This document shows positions 1-11,100 of a DNA stretch of 64,000 nucleotides, in pieces. Numbering within the stretch: position 1 is the stretch's first letter; each line of letters opens with the position of its first letter. The stretch is from Panicum virgatum (Eukaryota; Streptophyta; Magnoliopsida; Poales; Poaceae): the NCBI RefSeq assembly GCF_016808335.1, contig NC_053150.1:31761238-31825237 (forward strand), in the 5' to 3' direction. Position numbers and translations under genes: made by a program. The notes beneath the pieces were generated by a model. That model did no database searches. It worked only from the letters and a program-made list of their open reading frames with translations, and had not been told where the DNA came from.

Positions 1-1146
1 GGAAAATCAAACTCGCTTGTATGGTAGTAATGATGCTGCAACTTAGCTGTTTGACGCATGCAGGATCGATTCTTGGTGTCTGGCCCAAAGCAAACGCCCC
101 AGCCCCCTAGGAGACAGGCTCAGTTGTTTTGAGTCTGTCTACTATAGAGACTGGACCTCGATCTGCATGAAGCCTTAAAGCGGATGCCGAGACCCCCTGG
201 TAGGTAGGCTCAATGGTTTGAGGCTAGCTACCACCAGTCAAGGCTTAACCTGCATACCACTCAAAGTCACAGCTTAGTAGCAGGCCCGCGAGACCTATTC
301 TGGACCGGCCCCCAGGCTAGTACGAGGTCCGGAGCTCCGGATACACAGGTCCAGGCAGTTCAATGCCTGTTACAGAGTGGTGGAGTGTGTAGGTTTAGGG
401 GTGCGGAACCAGGCTAAGCGCTACACAGGGCTCCGGACCACTCCAGGAAACAAACACGACTTTACCGGACCTGGCTCCGACGTTCCAGACCCCTTCTAGC
501 ACTGGGTGAGGTCATTCTGTCGTACTCGATCCTTTGAGATATGGAGTTGGACTTGGACCTGCCGTGTAGGACTTAGGAAGCCAACCCTTGAGCTAGAACG
601 AGGTTCGGCCCCCTAATTACCCAGCTCCGGGTACTAGACCACTCGTTACAGTGTGGTGGTGTGTAGGCTTTGGGTACGGAACCGGCTAAGCGGCTACACA
701 GGACTCCGGACCGCCCCAAGAAACAAGCACCCCCTCTCTAGAGCAGGTCCTTAGGGGTCCGGACCCCTCTCCCAGCAGGTAGGGGGTCCGGACCTGTACG
801 GTAGTCCAGCAAGTCAATACAGATCTTAGCTGTAGCGACCAGAGTGGAAGTCCGCGCGGGGGTTAGAAAAGTAAAATCTCGAGAATCAAAATGCGAAATA
901 AAATTTGACACAAAGACAGAACCGGGGCAAATCTTTCCTTTGCAACTTGATATACATGGCTTGCGCGATGGATGCCAGAGGCCGGGTTTACGAAGGCGGA
1001 CCTCTACCGCTCTGGGCCGCGCGTTAATGCTAGCCGACGGTGCGATGGATGCCAGAGGCCGGGTTTACGAGGGCGGACCTCTACCGCTCTAGGCCGCACG
1101 CTAATTCTATCTTATTACAAAGAAAAAATTCATTTCCCTGCTCCGC
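1..1146 (-). repeat. Tat element 3' non-coding region with internal imperfect repeats
   Basis: No coding potential. Two diverged direct repeats are visible: one around 331-457 and 620-730 (shared GAACC(A)GGCTAAGCG and CTACACAGG(G/A)CTCCGGACC blocks), another around 98-170 and 190-265 (GGCTCA(G/A)T(T/G)GTTT(T)GAG). The motif GGTCCGGA(CC) recurs many times, as it does in the LTR. Such repeats between integrase and 3' LTR are common in Tat elements. Confidence 0.6.
965..1108. repeat. Tandem repeat, two 77-bp units
   Basis: The unit starting GCGATGGATGCCAGAGGCCG at 965 begins again at 1042 with few differences; similarity fades near 1105. It lies just past the pol stop codon in the 3' non-coding part of the Tat element. 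Confidence 0.85.
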
Positions 1147-2583
1147 CTAAGTGTAAAACTTACGCAAATGCTCTATATTCCATAGATTGGGCAGCGGCAC
1201 CCCATCTTCTGTGGCAAGGCGAACGCATTCGGGCCGGCACACTTCTGTAACCTTGAAGAGCCCCTCCCAGCTGGGGGAGAGTTTGTGGAGCCCTGCTCAG
1301 TTCAGGATCCGTCTTAGGACGAGGTCGCCAACCCGGAGCTCCCTACTGTGCACGAATCGTTGATGATAGCACCTGAGCGCCTGGTTGTAGCATGCATTTC
1401 GGATTGCTGCTCGCCACCTTCGTTCGTCAACGAAGTCCACATCGTCACGTCACAGCTGTTCCTACATGGATTCGTCAAAAAAATGGACCCGAGGTGAGCC
1501 CAGGTGAATATCTGGGGGAAGGCATGCTTCAGCCCCTAGACCAGGAAGAATGGAGTCTCCCCGGTGGCTCGGCTGGGTGTGGTCCGGTTGCCCCATAGCA
1601 CACACGGAAGCTCATCAACCCATTTTGCATCATGCTTCTTTAAGCAGTTGTAGGTGCGGGTCTTGAGTCCCCTGAGGATCTCTGCATTCGCTCTCTCGAC
1701 CTGTCCATTGCTGCGGGGATGTGCCACGGACGCAAAGCATAGCTGGATGCCGATGTCCTCACAGTACTCTTGGAAGAGTCTGCTTTTCAATTTGGTCCCG
1801 TTGTCCGCGATGATGCGGTTTGGGACGTCAAATCTGCACACAATGGACTTGAGGAATGCGACTGCTGATTTTTTGGTGATGTTCAACACAGGGGTAACCT
1901 CCGGCCATTTTGTGAATTTGCCGATGGCGACGTAGAGGAACCGATACCCGCCGACAGCCCGGGGGGACGGCCCCAGGATATCCACGCCCCATTCGGCGAA
2001 TGGCTATGAGGGCGGAATCATTTGCAGAGTTTGAGCCGGTGTGTATTTGTTTTGCATGGAACTGGCATGCTTTGCAGGACTTTACCAGCTCAGCCGCATC
2101 CTGGAGTGCTGTCGGCCAGTAGAAGCCATGCCGAAAGGCCTTACCAACAAGCGTGCGAGATGAGGTATGACTTCCACACTCGCCTCCATGGATCTCCGCG
2201 AGCAACTCGCGACCCTCTCTATGAAAAATGCACCGCATGAGGATATCATTGGCGCCACGGCGGTAGAGATCCCCTTCGACCACCGCGTAGCGTTTAGCCA
2301 ATCGTACTATGCGCTCAGCGGACACATCGTCATCAGGAAGGATATTGTCTTTCAGGTAGTCCCGGATCTCGGAGATCCATGCATCGGAAGCTCCCTGAGC
2401 AGGTGGGAGTGGCTCTACGAGGTCTCCAGGATTCTCGACAGAGCTCACAACCCAAGGCGGGCACCACAGGTGGAATGCAACCGGGACCAGTAGCTTCGAG
2501 GTGCTAGCGTGATCCCCTTCACCCAGTTCGGCAGGCTGGGCGGTAGGTCCCAGCAACCGTCTTTCGAAGACGCCCTCAGGCAC
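1147..2583 (-). pseudogene. Tat integrase, frameshifted
   Basis: Inserts the retrotransposon cDNA into chromosomes. The N-terminal HHCC zinc-binding module is visible near 2060-2200 (pattern H-x-H then CKAC). The catalytic core follows in another frame at 1536-1985, with the first Asp in MDILGP, the second in IIADNGT and the Glu in SNGQVERAN. The C-terminal part can be followed across further frames to a terminal RKFYT and a TAG stop at 1147-1149. At least two frameshifts and an in-frame stop break it: the N-terminal and core frames overlap around 1828-1985, and a stop follows ETPFFLV at about 1536. Confidence 0.85.
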
Positions 2584-2757
2584 GGGTGCCCAGGTAGATG
2601 CTCTCGCGGAGAGATCATCTGCTGCTGAGTTGAGTTCGCAGGGAACATGTTAAGGCGTATGTTACAGTTCCAAGGCATCGAAGTCCTTCTCGAGCTTCCT
2701 CACGTGGATGAGGTATGCCGCGAGTTAGGGATTGTTGCAGCTGCAATCCCCTCGGAC

Positions 2758-4629
2758 TTACTTGATGATTAGCTGAGAGTCCCCCTTCACCAGAAACTGC
2801 CGGACCCCCAGAGACAGGGCTTGTGTCAGGCCAAAGATCAGAGCTTCGTACTCCGCCATGTTGTTGGTGGCCTTGAACTTAAGGTGCACCATGTACTTCA
2901 GCTGATCTCCGCTTGGGCTGATGAGGACCACACCAGCTCCATCCCACTTCTTGCGGACGGACCCGTCGAAGAAGAGTGTCCAGTGGGGCTCGGTGAAAAC
3001 TGGTGTCCTGATTTCCGGCTCCGGGAGTCCGGCGTTGAGGTCCGGACCTCCAGAATTGCTTGGGGAAGGAGTCCATTCCGCTATGAAATCAGCCAGGATT
3101 TGGCTCTTGACTGCATGGCAAGGCTGGAAGTCCAGTTGGAACTCAGCCAACTCTGCTGCCCACTTGGCGATATTGCCCATGGCGTTGGAGTTGTGCAGGA
3201 TCGCTCTTAGCGGGTAAGAGGTCACTACGACAACTCGGTGTGCCTGAAAGTAATGGAGCAGTTTCCTAGACGCAATAAGTATGGCATAGATAAGCTTATG
3301 CGTCTCAAGATACCTGACCTTCGCCTCGTGGAGGACTTCACTGACGTAGTAGACCGGCTTTTGGACGGTCCGGACCCTGGCGACCGGGTCCGGTTCGCCT
3401 TTATCCACCACGTCAGGTCCTTGGGCCCCCAACGGTTCTGGGTTCCCACTGGGACAAGGCTCCTCCGGACCCCCTTGTCCGGGGTCCGGACCTTCAGACA
3501 GAGGTGAGGCTGACGGGCCCCCATGTCCGGGGTCCGGCTCACCATCCTTGGCCGAGGAGACCCTGGTGTCCCCCTGGCGAGCTTGCTCCGTCCTCTCGGC
3601 GACCAGCACCATGCTGACCGCCTCTGCAGACGCAGCAAGATACAGAAACGTCTCACCTGGCTCTGGAGCCACCAATACTGGCAGTGAGGTGAGGTACTGC
3701 TTCAGTTCCTGGAAAGCTTGTTCAGCCTCTTCGGTCCAAGAGAATGGACCGGACCTTCTCAATAGCTTGAAGAAGGGAAGGGCCCTCTCCGCCAGCCTCG
3801 AAATGAAGCGGCTAAGAGCGGCGAGAGATCCAGTAAGCTTCTGGACGTCCTTGATGCGGCTAGAAGGCCTCATCGCCTCGATCGCCTTGATTTTGGCTAG
3901 GTTTGCTTCGATGCCTCGATGTGAGACCAGGAAACCCAGCAGCTTTCCTGCCGAGACGCCGAAGATGCACTTCTCGGGATTCAGCTTCGTGCGCATGGCG
4001 CGCAGACGGTCGAAGACGAGGGACATATCCTCAACTAGTGTTGACCCTACCTTAGTCTTGATCACAATGTCATCAACATACACCTCAACAATATCTCTAA
4101 TTAGATTACAGAAGGTTTTGTTCATAACTCGTACAAACGTGAGTAAGGCATTCCTCAGACCATACGGCATGACAATATAGCAATAAAGTACATCCACTGT
4201 TACAAAAGCAGTATGCTTCCTATCCTCTCTAGACAACTGAATCTGGTGTAAACCAGACTATGCATATAAGAAAGACAAAAGGTCACACCCGGAGGTGGAG
4301 TCCACGATCTGATCGATACGTGGAAGAGGATAGAGGTCTCTAGGACATGCCTTGTTGAGGCTGGTGTAGTCGATGCACATCCGAAGCTTCCCGTTGGCCT
4401 TTGGGACGACGACCGGGTTGTCCCACCACTCGGGGTGGTGGACCTCCTCGATGAAGCCAGCGTGTAGCAGTTTGCGGACTTCTTCACGGATGAAGTTCTG
4501 CAGCTCCATGGACTGCTTCCGAGGCTTCTGGCGCACCGGCGTGACGTCGGGGTAGATCCTCAGATTGTGCTCGATCACTTCCCTGGGGATCCCGGGCATC
4601 TGTGACAGTTCCCAGGCGAACACATCCAC
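2758..4629 (-). pseudogene. Tat reverse transcriptase, RNase H and archaeal-like RNase H
   Basis: Copies the element RNA into DNA and removes the RNA strand. The RT N-terminal part (4258-4629) has PVVVPKANGKLRMCIDYTSL, then a stop. The longer frame (2758-4236, 492 codons) continues with MPYGLRNALLTF and the active-site YVDD at residues 53-56. A first, degenerate RNase H follows, then a linker ending AKWAAELAEFQLDF. A second RNase H of the archaeal type starts at FFDGSVRKKWDGAGVVL and has NNMAEYEALIFGL and KGDSQLI. A Gly/Pro-rich stretch at residues 216-290 (3367-3591) interrupts the first RNase H and is not usual for the family. Broken by a stop or frameshift near 4250. Confidence 0.88.
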
Positions 4630-4730
4630 ATTTGCCCGGAGGAAAGCGATGAGCGCGTCTTCCTATTTCTCCTCCAGGTTTCCCGCGATGCGGGTGGTCC
4701 TGAAGGAGTCCGCTCCGATCTGCACCGTCT

Positions 4731-5495
4731 TCACGGGAACGTGGTCCGTATCAGACGGCTGGACCTTAGGTGCCTTTGCAGGCACCCTGGGTCGCGAGGT
4801 GGATGGGTCCTCCTCGAAACGTGCAGCATCTGCCGCAAGAGCATGCAGTCTCTCAACTGCAGCGACGGCAGCGGTGCGGTCACCCCGCACGATGAGGACA
4901 CCGGCAGGGGAAGGCATCTTGAGGACCAAATACCCGTAATGGCAATGGCCATGAAGCGATAGAGTGCCGGCCGGCCAATAATGGCATTGAACGGGAGGTT
5001 CACCTCCGCAACATCAAACTGGACGCTCTCTATGCGTAAGTTTTCCTCGGTCCCGAACGTGACCAGTAGGGTGATGCTCCCCAGAGGGAACACCGGATGT
5101 GGGCCCACTCCAGAGAATGGGCAAGAGAGAGTCAGCTTGTACTCCGGGATCTGCAGCTACTTGAATGCTGCATAGCTGATGACGTTGAGGCCAGCCCCAC
5201 CGTCAATCAGCACGTGATAGAGCCTGACGTTGGATATGACAGAGGCGGTGACTAGAGGTAGTACACCGGCCCCGGCCATGTTCTCCGGGCAGTCAGATGG
5301 CCCGAAACAGATGGTGGTGTTAATCCACCTGTGGTGCGGCGCCACCTTCGGGACCCCCAGCTTCACCGAAAGGACCTCTCGGCGAAGGGTCTTCACGTCC
5401 CGCCGGGAGACAAGCTCCCAACTTCCGCCGTACATTATGTACAGCTTCTTGCGGCGGTCGTCGTTGTCGGAGTCGGAGTTGTCGTCGTGGTACAC
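4731..5495 (-). pseudogene. Tat aspartic protease region, frameshifted
   Basis: Would cleave the Gag-Pol polyprotein. The frame at 5157-5495 contains the retropepsin active-site loop as LIDGGAGLNVIS; the DGG form instead of DSG/DTG is often seen in Tat elements. A second frame at 4731-5108 carries the FNAIIGRPALYRF flap-side motif. The two frames are not continuous. It sits between the Gag-derived region and RT. Confidence 0.75.
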
Positions 5496-6906
5496 GCCCT
5501 TCAGCTCCCGAGCAGGGGATTGGTACCCCAGCTCCTTCTCCCCGGCAGCGGTCCCGCTGTCGGAGGCTTTCTCCTTGCCAGACCGCTGGCGAGGAGGAGG
5601 TGAGCTGTCCTTGGAGGACTGCTCACGCCGCCCACTGACCCGCTTCGCGAGTTTTTAGATCTCGCGGCAGTAAGCGGCACTGTGGCGAGCGGTGGGATGC
5701 ACTGAGCATGAACCTCCGCTGCCACCTTGCGGGCGCGGGCGTTTGCCATGCGCATTCTGGCCCCCAGCCGCTGCCGCAGCAGCTGGTGCCGCTGCTGCAA
5801 CGGCTGGACCGCCGGGTTGCGGCTCCCCGCGACTCCGGTTCTTGTTCTTCTTCTTGCCACTGCCCTACGCGGTAGCACCGGAGCCACCAGCTTTGGCGTC
5901 TCCGTCTTGGGGGGCTGAGTGCCATGCGCGGCCCTCAGCGGCCCTGGCACACTTGTCTGCCAGAGAGAAAAGCGTGGTAACGCTTTCCACCTCGTGCGTC
6001 GCCAGTTCCTCGAGCATCTTCTCATCAGTCATCACGTACCCCCTGACGGAAAGCAGTGATAATGGATGCGTCAGAGATACGAGAAATGGTACCCCGTACC
6101 TTGGTGAAGCGCGAGATGAATGCCCGGAGCGTCTCCCCGGATTTCTGCCTCACGGCGTGGAGGTGAGCCTCCACACCATGCTGCTGGTACGCACTGGTAA
6201 AGTTCGCTGTGAACCTCGCACAGAGCTCCTCCCAGGACTGAATCGTCCCAGGAGTGAGGTTCATGAGCCAAGTCCGGGCTGGCCCAGTCAATGCTACATG
6301 AAAGTAGCTTGCCATGACGGCGTCGTTACCACCAGCTACTGTGATGGTGGTAACATACACCTGCAGGAATTCCGACGGGTTAGTGGTACCATCGTACTTC
6401 TCCGTCAGGTGCGGGCGGAACTTGGATGGCCATGCCACCGCGCGGAGGTGATCCGCCAGCGCAGCGCAGCCCACCCCGGCCACCGGGGTACCCGCCTGTA
6501 TCCGGGCGTTTACCGGAGGCTTGGGTGCTGCTACACCCAAGTCTGCATTGAGGTTGCGGCCCTCAATGTTGAAGCGACGCTCTCACGCCCTCTCCACAGA
6601 GATGCGGGCGTCCTCACCCGCGCGCCTACGGTTGAGCTCCGCCCGCAGGCCTTCTGTTCGTGCACCCATCACTGTGGGGGAGCGCACGGATGCCGACGCA
6701 CCGCCCTGGCGCCGGTGGTAGGATACCACCGCATTACCAGACGGAGGTCGTTGTCCAGTCCTTGCAGAACTGGGGGAGGCCTGAGTCAGATGGAGGAGAC
6801 GGTCAACGTCGTCCCTCCACTGCCTCAGGGCGTCTGGCGAGGCTGCAACAGCCGGAGGGTTGCGAAGCAACTCCCTAGCCGCCGGAGCGTAATACCCTAC
6901 GTCCAC
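5496..6906 (-). pseudogene. Tat gag polyprotein, broken
   Basis: Structural capsid/nucleocapsid protein of the retrotransposon. 6583-6906 gives the N-terminal part (PAARELLRNPPAV, QWRDDVDRLLHL). 6025-6540 gives the conserved Retrotrans_gag block (FRPHLTEKYDGTTNPSEFLQ, ARTWLMNLTPGTIQSWEELC, VRQKSGETLRAFISRF). The nucleocapsid-like remainder down to about 5500 is split over several frames. The frame is open upstream of 6906 nearly to the TATA box of the LTR, leaving no room for a recognisable primer-binding site. Either the LTR/gag junction is deleted or the true start is internal. Confidence 0.8.
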
Positions 6907-7786
6907 TGTGTGCTGTATTGCTTGAGTTTGAATGAACTTGAGAGAGCCCCCCTCCCGTGTGCGGCGAGCGTCTCCCTTTTATATTTCAAGGGAGGCGCGT
7001 ACATGGCCGTTGGGTCCCCGACAAATGGGCCCAACGATACAGTATAAAATAACGTAATGTTCATACATTATGGCGCTGCAGGCGAAGGAGATCTCATCCT
7101 CGGATTTCCCTGGTTTGTCCGCGGGAATCTTCCGACCGGCGTACTTTGCCCTGTCTTGTCGAAACGGCGCCAGGGTGTAGCGTGCGGCGTTGACTGCAGC
7201 GTAGCTGAACGGCCGTGTAGCTTGCTGCGTAGGCGACATGATGGAAAAGCGCAGTACCGTCGTATCCATTTAATGCGGCAGACGGGCTCTGCGCGGATGC
7301 GGCACTGGCGGCTGCACTGTGTACCTCGGTAATACGCGGTCTATAGTGAGGACTGACAAAGGCTGCCCCGCAAACCACGACGGCAGAGCACGCCTCAACC
7401 ACCCGCATTGAATGCGATGGGTGGGCGAGTCTTCCAGCGGAAGACCCGTCCCCGCGCCTGCAGGACACATGGCGGCTCCGGACCCCCCCTAGCGGTATGT
7501 TGGTTCTATGCGCGCGGGAGGTCCGGACGGGCGCGAGGAGGTCCCGGACCCCTATGGGGGGTCCGAGCCCTCGGTTGTTGGTTCGGAGCCTCCCCTCCTC
7601 AGGGACACGTGGCGTCACCGGACCTGTCCCAGAGCGTGGAGCGGGTCCGCGGCCGTTGGCCCGGTGAGGTAGGAGCCTGACCCGTGGGGCCCGGCTGCTC
7701 CGCCCCTTATGGCATAGTTACGGATGACCACACGAGTTCTACCTTGCTGCAGTAAGAGTGGGTATCCCTGCTGCAGGGCACCGACA
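6907..7786 (-). repeat. 5' LTR of the Tat element (inner border uncertain)
   Basis: The outer border is clear: the minus strand begins TGTCGGTGCCCTGCAGCAGG at 7786, flanked by TATAG at 7787-7791. A TATA box, TATAAAA, lies at 6977-6983, as expected near the U3/R border, and GGTCCGGACC motifs recur in U3. The inner border is a guess, because no PBS was recognised and gag coding follows almost at once. The second LTR is not in the window. Confidence 0.7.
6977..6983 (-). promoter_or_regulatory. TATA box of the Tat LTR
   Basis: Minus-strand TATAAAA followed by GGGAGACGC, about 70 bases before the open gag frame. It fits an LTR core promoter. It would fire in the same direction as the interrupted methyltransferase gene. 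Confidence 0.6.
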
Positions 7787-8147
7787 TATAGGATAACTTT
7801 TTCGAACAAACATGCAGGACAACTGCATGTCATTGCATTAAAGCAGGATCGAACTGTGTCTACAAGTGCGGATCCCCTAAATAATAGGAAAAAATTCATT
7901 TTACTACCCTCACCAATCCACTTTGTCCGCCTAACCCCTTGAACAAAATTTAGGCTAGGTTGAATGCAAATGAGTTAGGCCCCTTGCTCCAACTGCACAC
8001 CATTTAAAGTGTTGCACAGAACAAAAACTGCACGCTCCACTTATACCTGGCATTTTGTTATGAAAGGATATATGTGTTCATGAAACTATATAAGAAACTC
8101 AAACCTTGACCCAGGTATATTGCTCTAATCTGAAAGGAATAATTCAC
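7787..8147 (-). other. Host intron 6 remnant between methyltransferase exon 6 and the Tat LTR
   Basis: Starts with a GTGAAT splice donor after exon 6. I looked on the minus strand for the next exon of the NSUN6 family and did not find it before the LTR. The rest of the gene, if it exists, lies beyond the left window edge. Confidence 0.7.
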
Positions 8148-11100
8148 CTTATTGTGAGATCTATCAAGGGCAACAACTTCTCCTTTGTCCCTCATAAGGA
8201 TAGAAATTGCTGTTGTTTTTCCTCCTGGAGCTGCACACATATCTAGTATTCGCTCACCTGGCTGGGGATCTATAAATGAGACGCACAATACAGATCAGGC
8301 CTAAAATCTTTTAGCAATGTAGTACAAAATAATGGACTGTACAACATGCAAAAATGAATCAAATGCAGAGAGGTAAGAATCATTACTGCCCAAGAATCAA
8401 CTGTTTATTTCTAGCAAGATAATGTGATTTTTAAAACAAATTAGCAAAATGGTTTTGGTTAAAGCTGCAAACTCAATGAAGCCCTAGTTTCTCTCTCGAC
8501 TAGAAGCCAATAGATGCAATGATCTCTTCTGACATTTGCAATTTGAACATGGAATTTGTTCCAGAAACAAAAAAAAAGTTCAATATGCATGTCCATGTTT
8601 CATCACGAGTGCTTCATATTATTTGAAGCATCCTCTAAATAATTGTTCAGCTAATTCAATTTTCTCATCCATGATAATTGGCTTTCTATATTTCAGTACC
8701 TGGGTTTTAACTAACACAATCTATATAAGTAATGCATGTTGTATATTTGTATCAATCTGCGGCAAAGATGATAATACTGGATGAAACATTAAGCAGCGAG
8801 AAAAAAATCATACCAAGGACATGTGCGGCCACAACACTTGGTAAATTTTGAAGAAATATCTCCCCTTCAAGCACATCTAGTGACAAAATGAATCAATAAT
8901 TAAGCTTAATGATTTGAAGCGACAAAAAAACAATAATATGACAAAAAAATAGTGCAATACAGTAGTTTATGCATTTATATCAACTCAATCAGAGTATTGA
9001 TTTGGCAATCCTAACCGCAGAAAAGTAGATTAATAAAATTCAAAAGTAGGTATGCATGTAACAAAATTAAGCATGTGTCAACATTTGACACCATTTTACA
9101 GAAGTGATTTGTGGGTCTGCTTCTAATGGAACTGAAGCCCAAACATAACTTAAGGTATGTTCTGTTACTATTCTTTTTGGAAATTGGGGTGGAGCGGAGC
9201 TTATCCAGATGGAATTCCTTGGTAGCTGCCACAAGAGAACAGCGGGACAAAGAACCAATGCTAGGCTGCTTGGCAAGATTGGCTAGCTGCACAAATTATA
9301 GCTAAAGGGTGAAATCATATAAATACCATTCAGAAAAATGGTGATCTATTGCTTGCTAATCAAGGGTCATTATATTTTTTTTAGCGACCATGCCTGAGCA
9401 CGTTTTTCATTAAGAGGAGAATCAAGGGTCGTTATAATTTGTCATCAATTTATTACTAAAAAATAAGACTGTGTATCTGTCTTTCATGCAGATTGCTGTC
9501 ATACACTGATAGATGCGTACATACGCTGCAGAAAATTATCCGAAAAATGTAAGAAATATGCAGATATACCATTGAAAGATGGGAGCTTGTATACCCTTTC
9601 AGTCATCTCTACTGCAATCCCATGAGGGACACGAAATATTCCAGATCTCGACATTGCAGCAGTCCCTTTACCAATGTACAAACCCTTCCTTTCTTCATAA
9701 TGTACATCTGCAACATGGAGTATATTATATAGCTCTATGAATATGCATCTTTTATCAAGGAAAAAACTTGCAGCACAAGATAGAAATAATAGAACAACAC
9801 AGAGCAACCATCTATGCCAACAGAAAATAGACACACATAGGTCACAAAGGAAACAAAATCAGTTTATTTAACAAGTATAAAAAAGAACTAAACTTCCACT
9901 AAAAAAAAGCTTGCCTGATTGCAATCCCTGTAAAACAGTTCCCCGTGTTATACCCACAGCCCAGCCACCATCTTTGACAGGCTGCTCAATGGCAACTGAG
10001 ACTGCAACCTTATCACCCTTCTCAACATGTGAACTACAAGCTAAAACACCAGGGACAAACACCTGAAGACAAAGCAAATTTGGAGAAAAGAGATCAAATG
10101 ACTAGTACAGATTTTCCAGTAGCAATGAACTTGTAGATGGTATATGGTCACATTTCAAAACAAAAATATAAAAGGAAAATAACAAATGTTTCAAGAAAAT
10201 TGAAATATCTTATTTTCATTGAGACTATGAAATTTATGTAACACAGAATCCAGTCTAGCACCAAGGACTACACATGCAATTCAATTTTACTATGTTCAAC
10301 CAAAGAAAGAGCAAACTAGTTTGATTATTGAAGGTCAACAAAATAACCACTGTGAACTTGTTCAGCCAAATACAGCAGAATATAAAAGTGATCCCTGATA
10401 ACATATGCATGTGAAACAAAAAAAAAAGAACAGTAATGAAATTAATTGATAGTTTCTTCTTCCAGTCTTCCTTCTCAAAGATTTTTCCAGGCACGATACC
10501 CATGAATCTTGATGCAATTTAATTATAAAAAAAATATCAAGGTTTGAGTTCTCAAGACAAGCAGAATCACATTATAGAACAGATCTGGTGGTGAATAGTC
10601 ACAAATAGGGAAGTGAGCACACAATGTTCAGCATGTGTTGCTCTGAATGGTGCAGACTGAATCTGATGGTCTGTATTAAAATTTGAAGGGAATAAAATGA
10701 CTGAGATAATTCAGGATGTCTTTCACCAAATGTCTGTCAGTTTTTGTAGATCTGAGATCACAATTGATGGCAACATAGCAGGTTCTCATCCTATTTTTAG
10801 GAGTGGCTCTCATTCGACTCATTTGCTACAGTAGGAAGGATAGATTGCACATGAATCATGGGTTGTATTGCATTGAGCCTCTAGGGCGAATATATAGGGG
10901 TATAAGACTTGGAAGCAAGAAGCCTCCTCGAGATATTTCCTATACTACCAAATAAACTCTAACAGCAACATATAGGCACACATTCAAGAAAAGAAAAATA
11001 TACCTGGGCACCTCGAAGAACTGATTCTGCACATTTTCGACTTACAATTACTTCCTTAACAGATTGGTCTGGTTGACTATTATAATTCAACACATGTGGC

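Larger units (their letters stand above)
1..7786 (-). mobile_element. Ty3/gypsy retrotransposon, Tat lineage, 3' end outside window
   Basis: Minus-strand element. Reading down from the high coordinate it has a 5' LTR, gag, protease, reverse transcriptase with RNase H, a second archaeal-like RNase H, integrase, and a long repeat-bearing 3' non-coding stretch. The extra RNase H between the first RNase H and the integrase, and the long 3' non-coding region, are known marks of the Tat lineage. The coding region is broken by several frameshifts and stops, so this copy is dead. The outer end reads TGTCGGTG on the minus strand and is followed by TATAG, one half of a presumed 5-bp target duplication. 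The 3' LTR was not found and should lie left of the window. The element sits in an intron of the methyltransferase gene and in the same orientation. Confidence 0.9.

Noticed and set aside
1..850. The left end as the Tat 3' LTR
   Set aside because: No match to the right-hand LTR was found by eye; it contains only shared GGTCCGGA motifs and internal repeats, so it is called 3' non-coding region.
5692..7047. A 451-codon plus-strand frame
   Set aside because: Antisense to the gag of the Tat element; no domain.
7615..7899. A minus-strand frame that might be exon 7 of the methyltransferase
   Set aside because: It runs across the LTR border and shows none of the expected family sequence after motif I.
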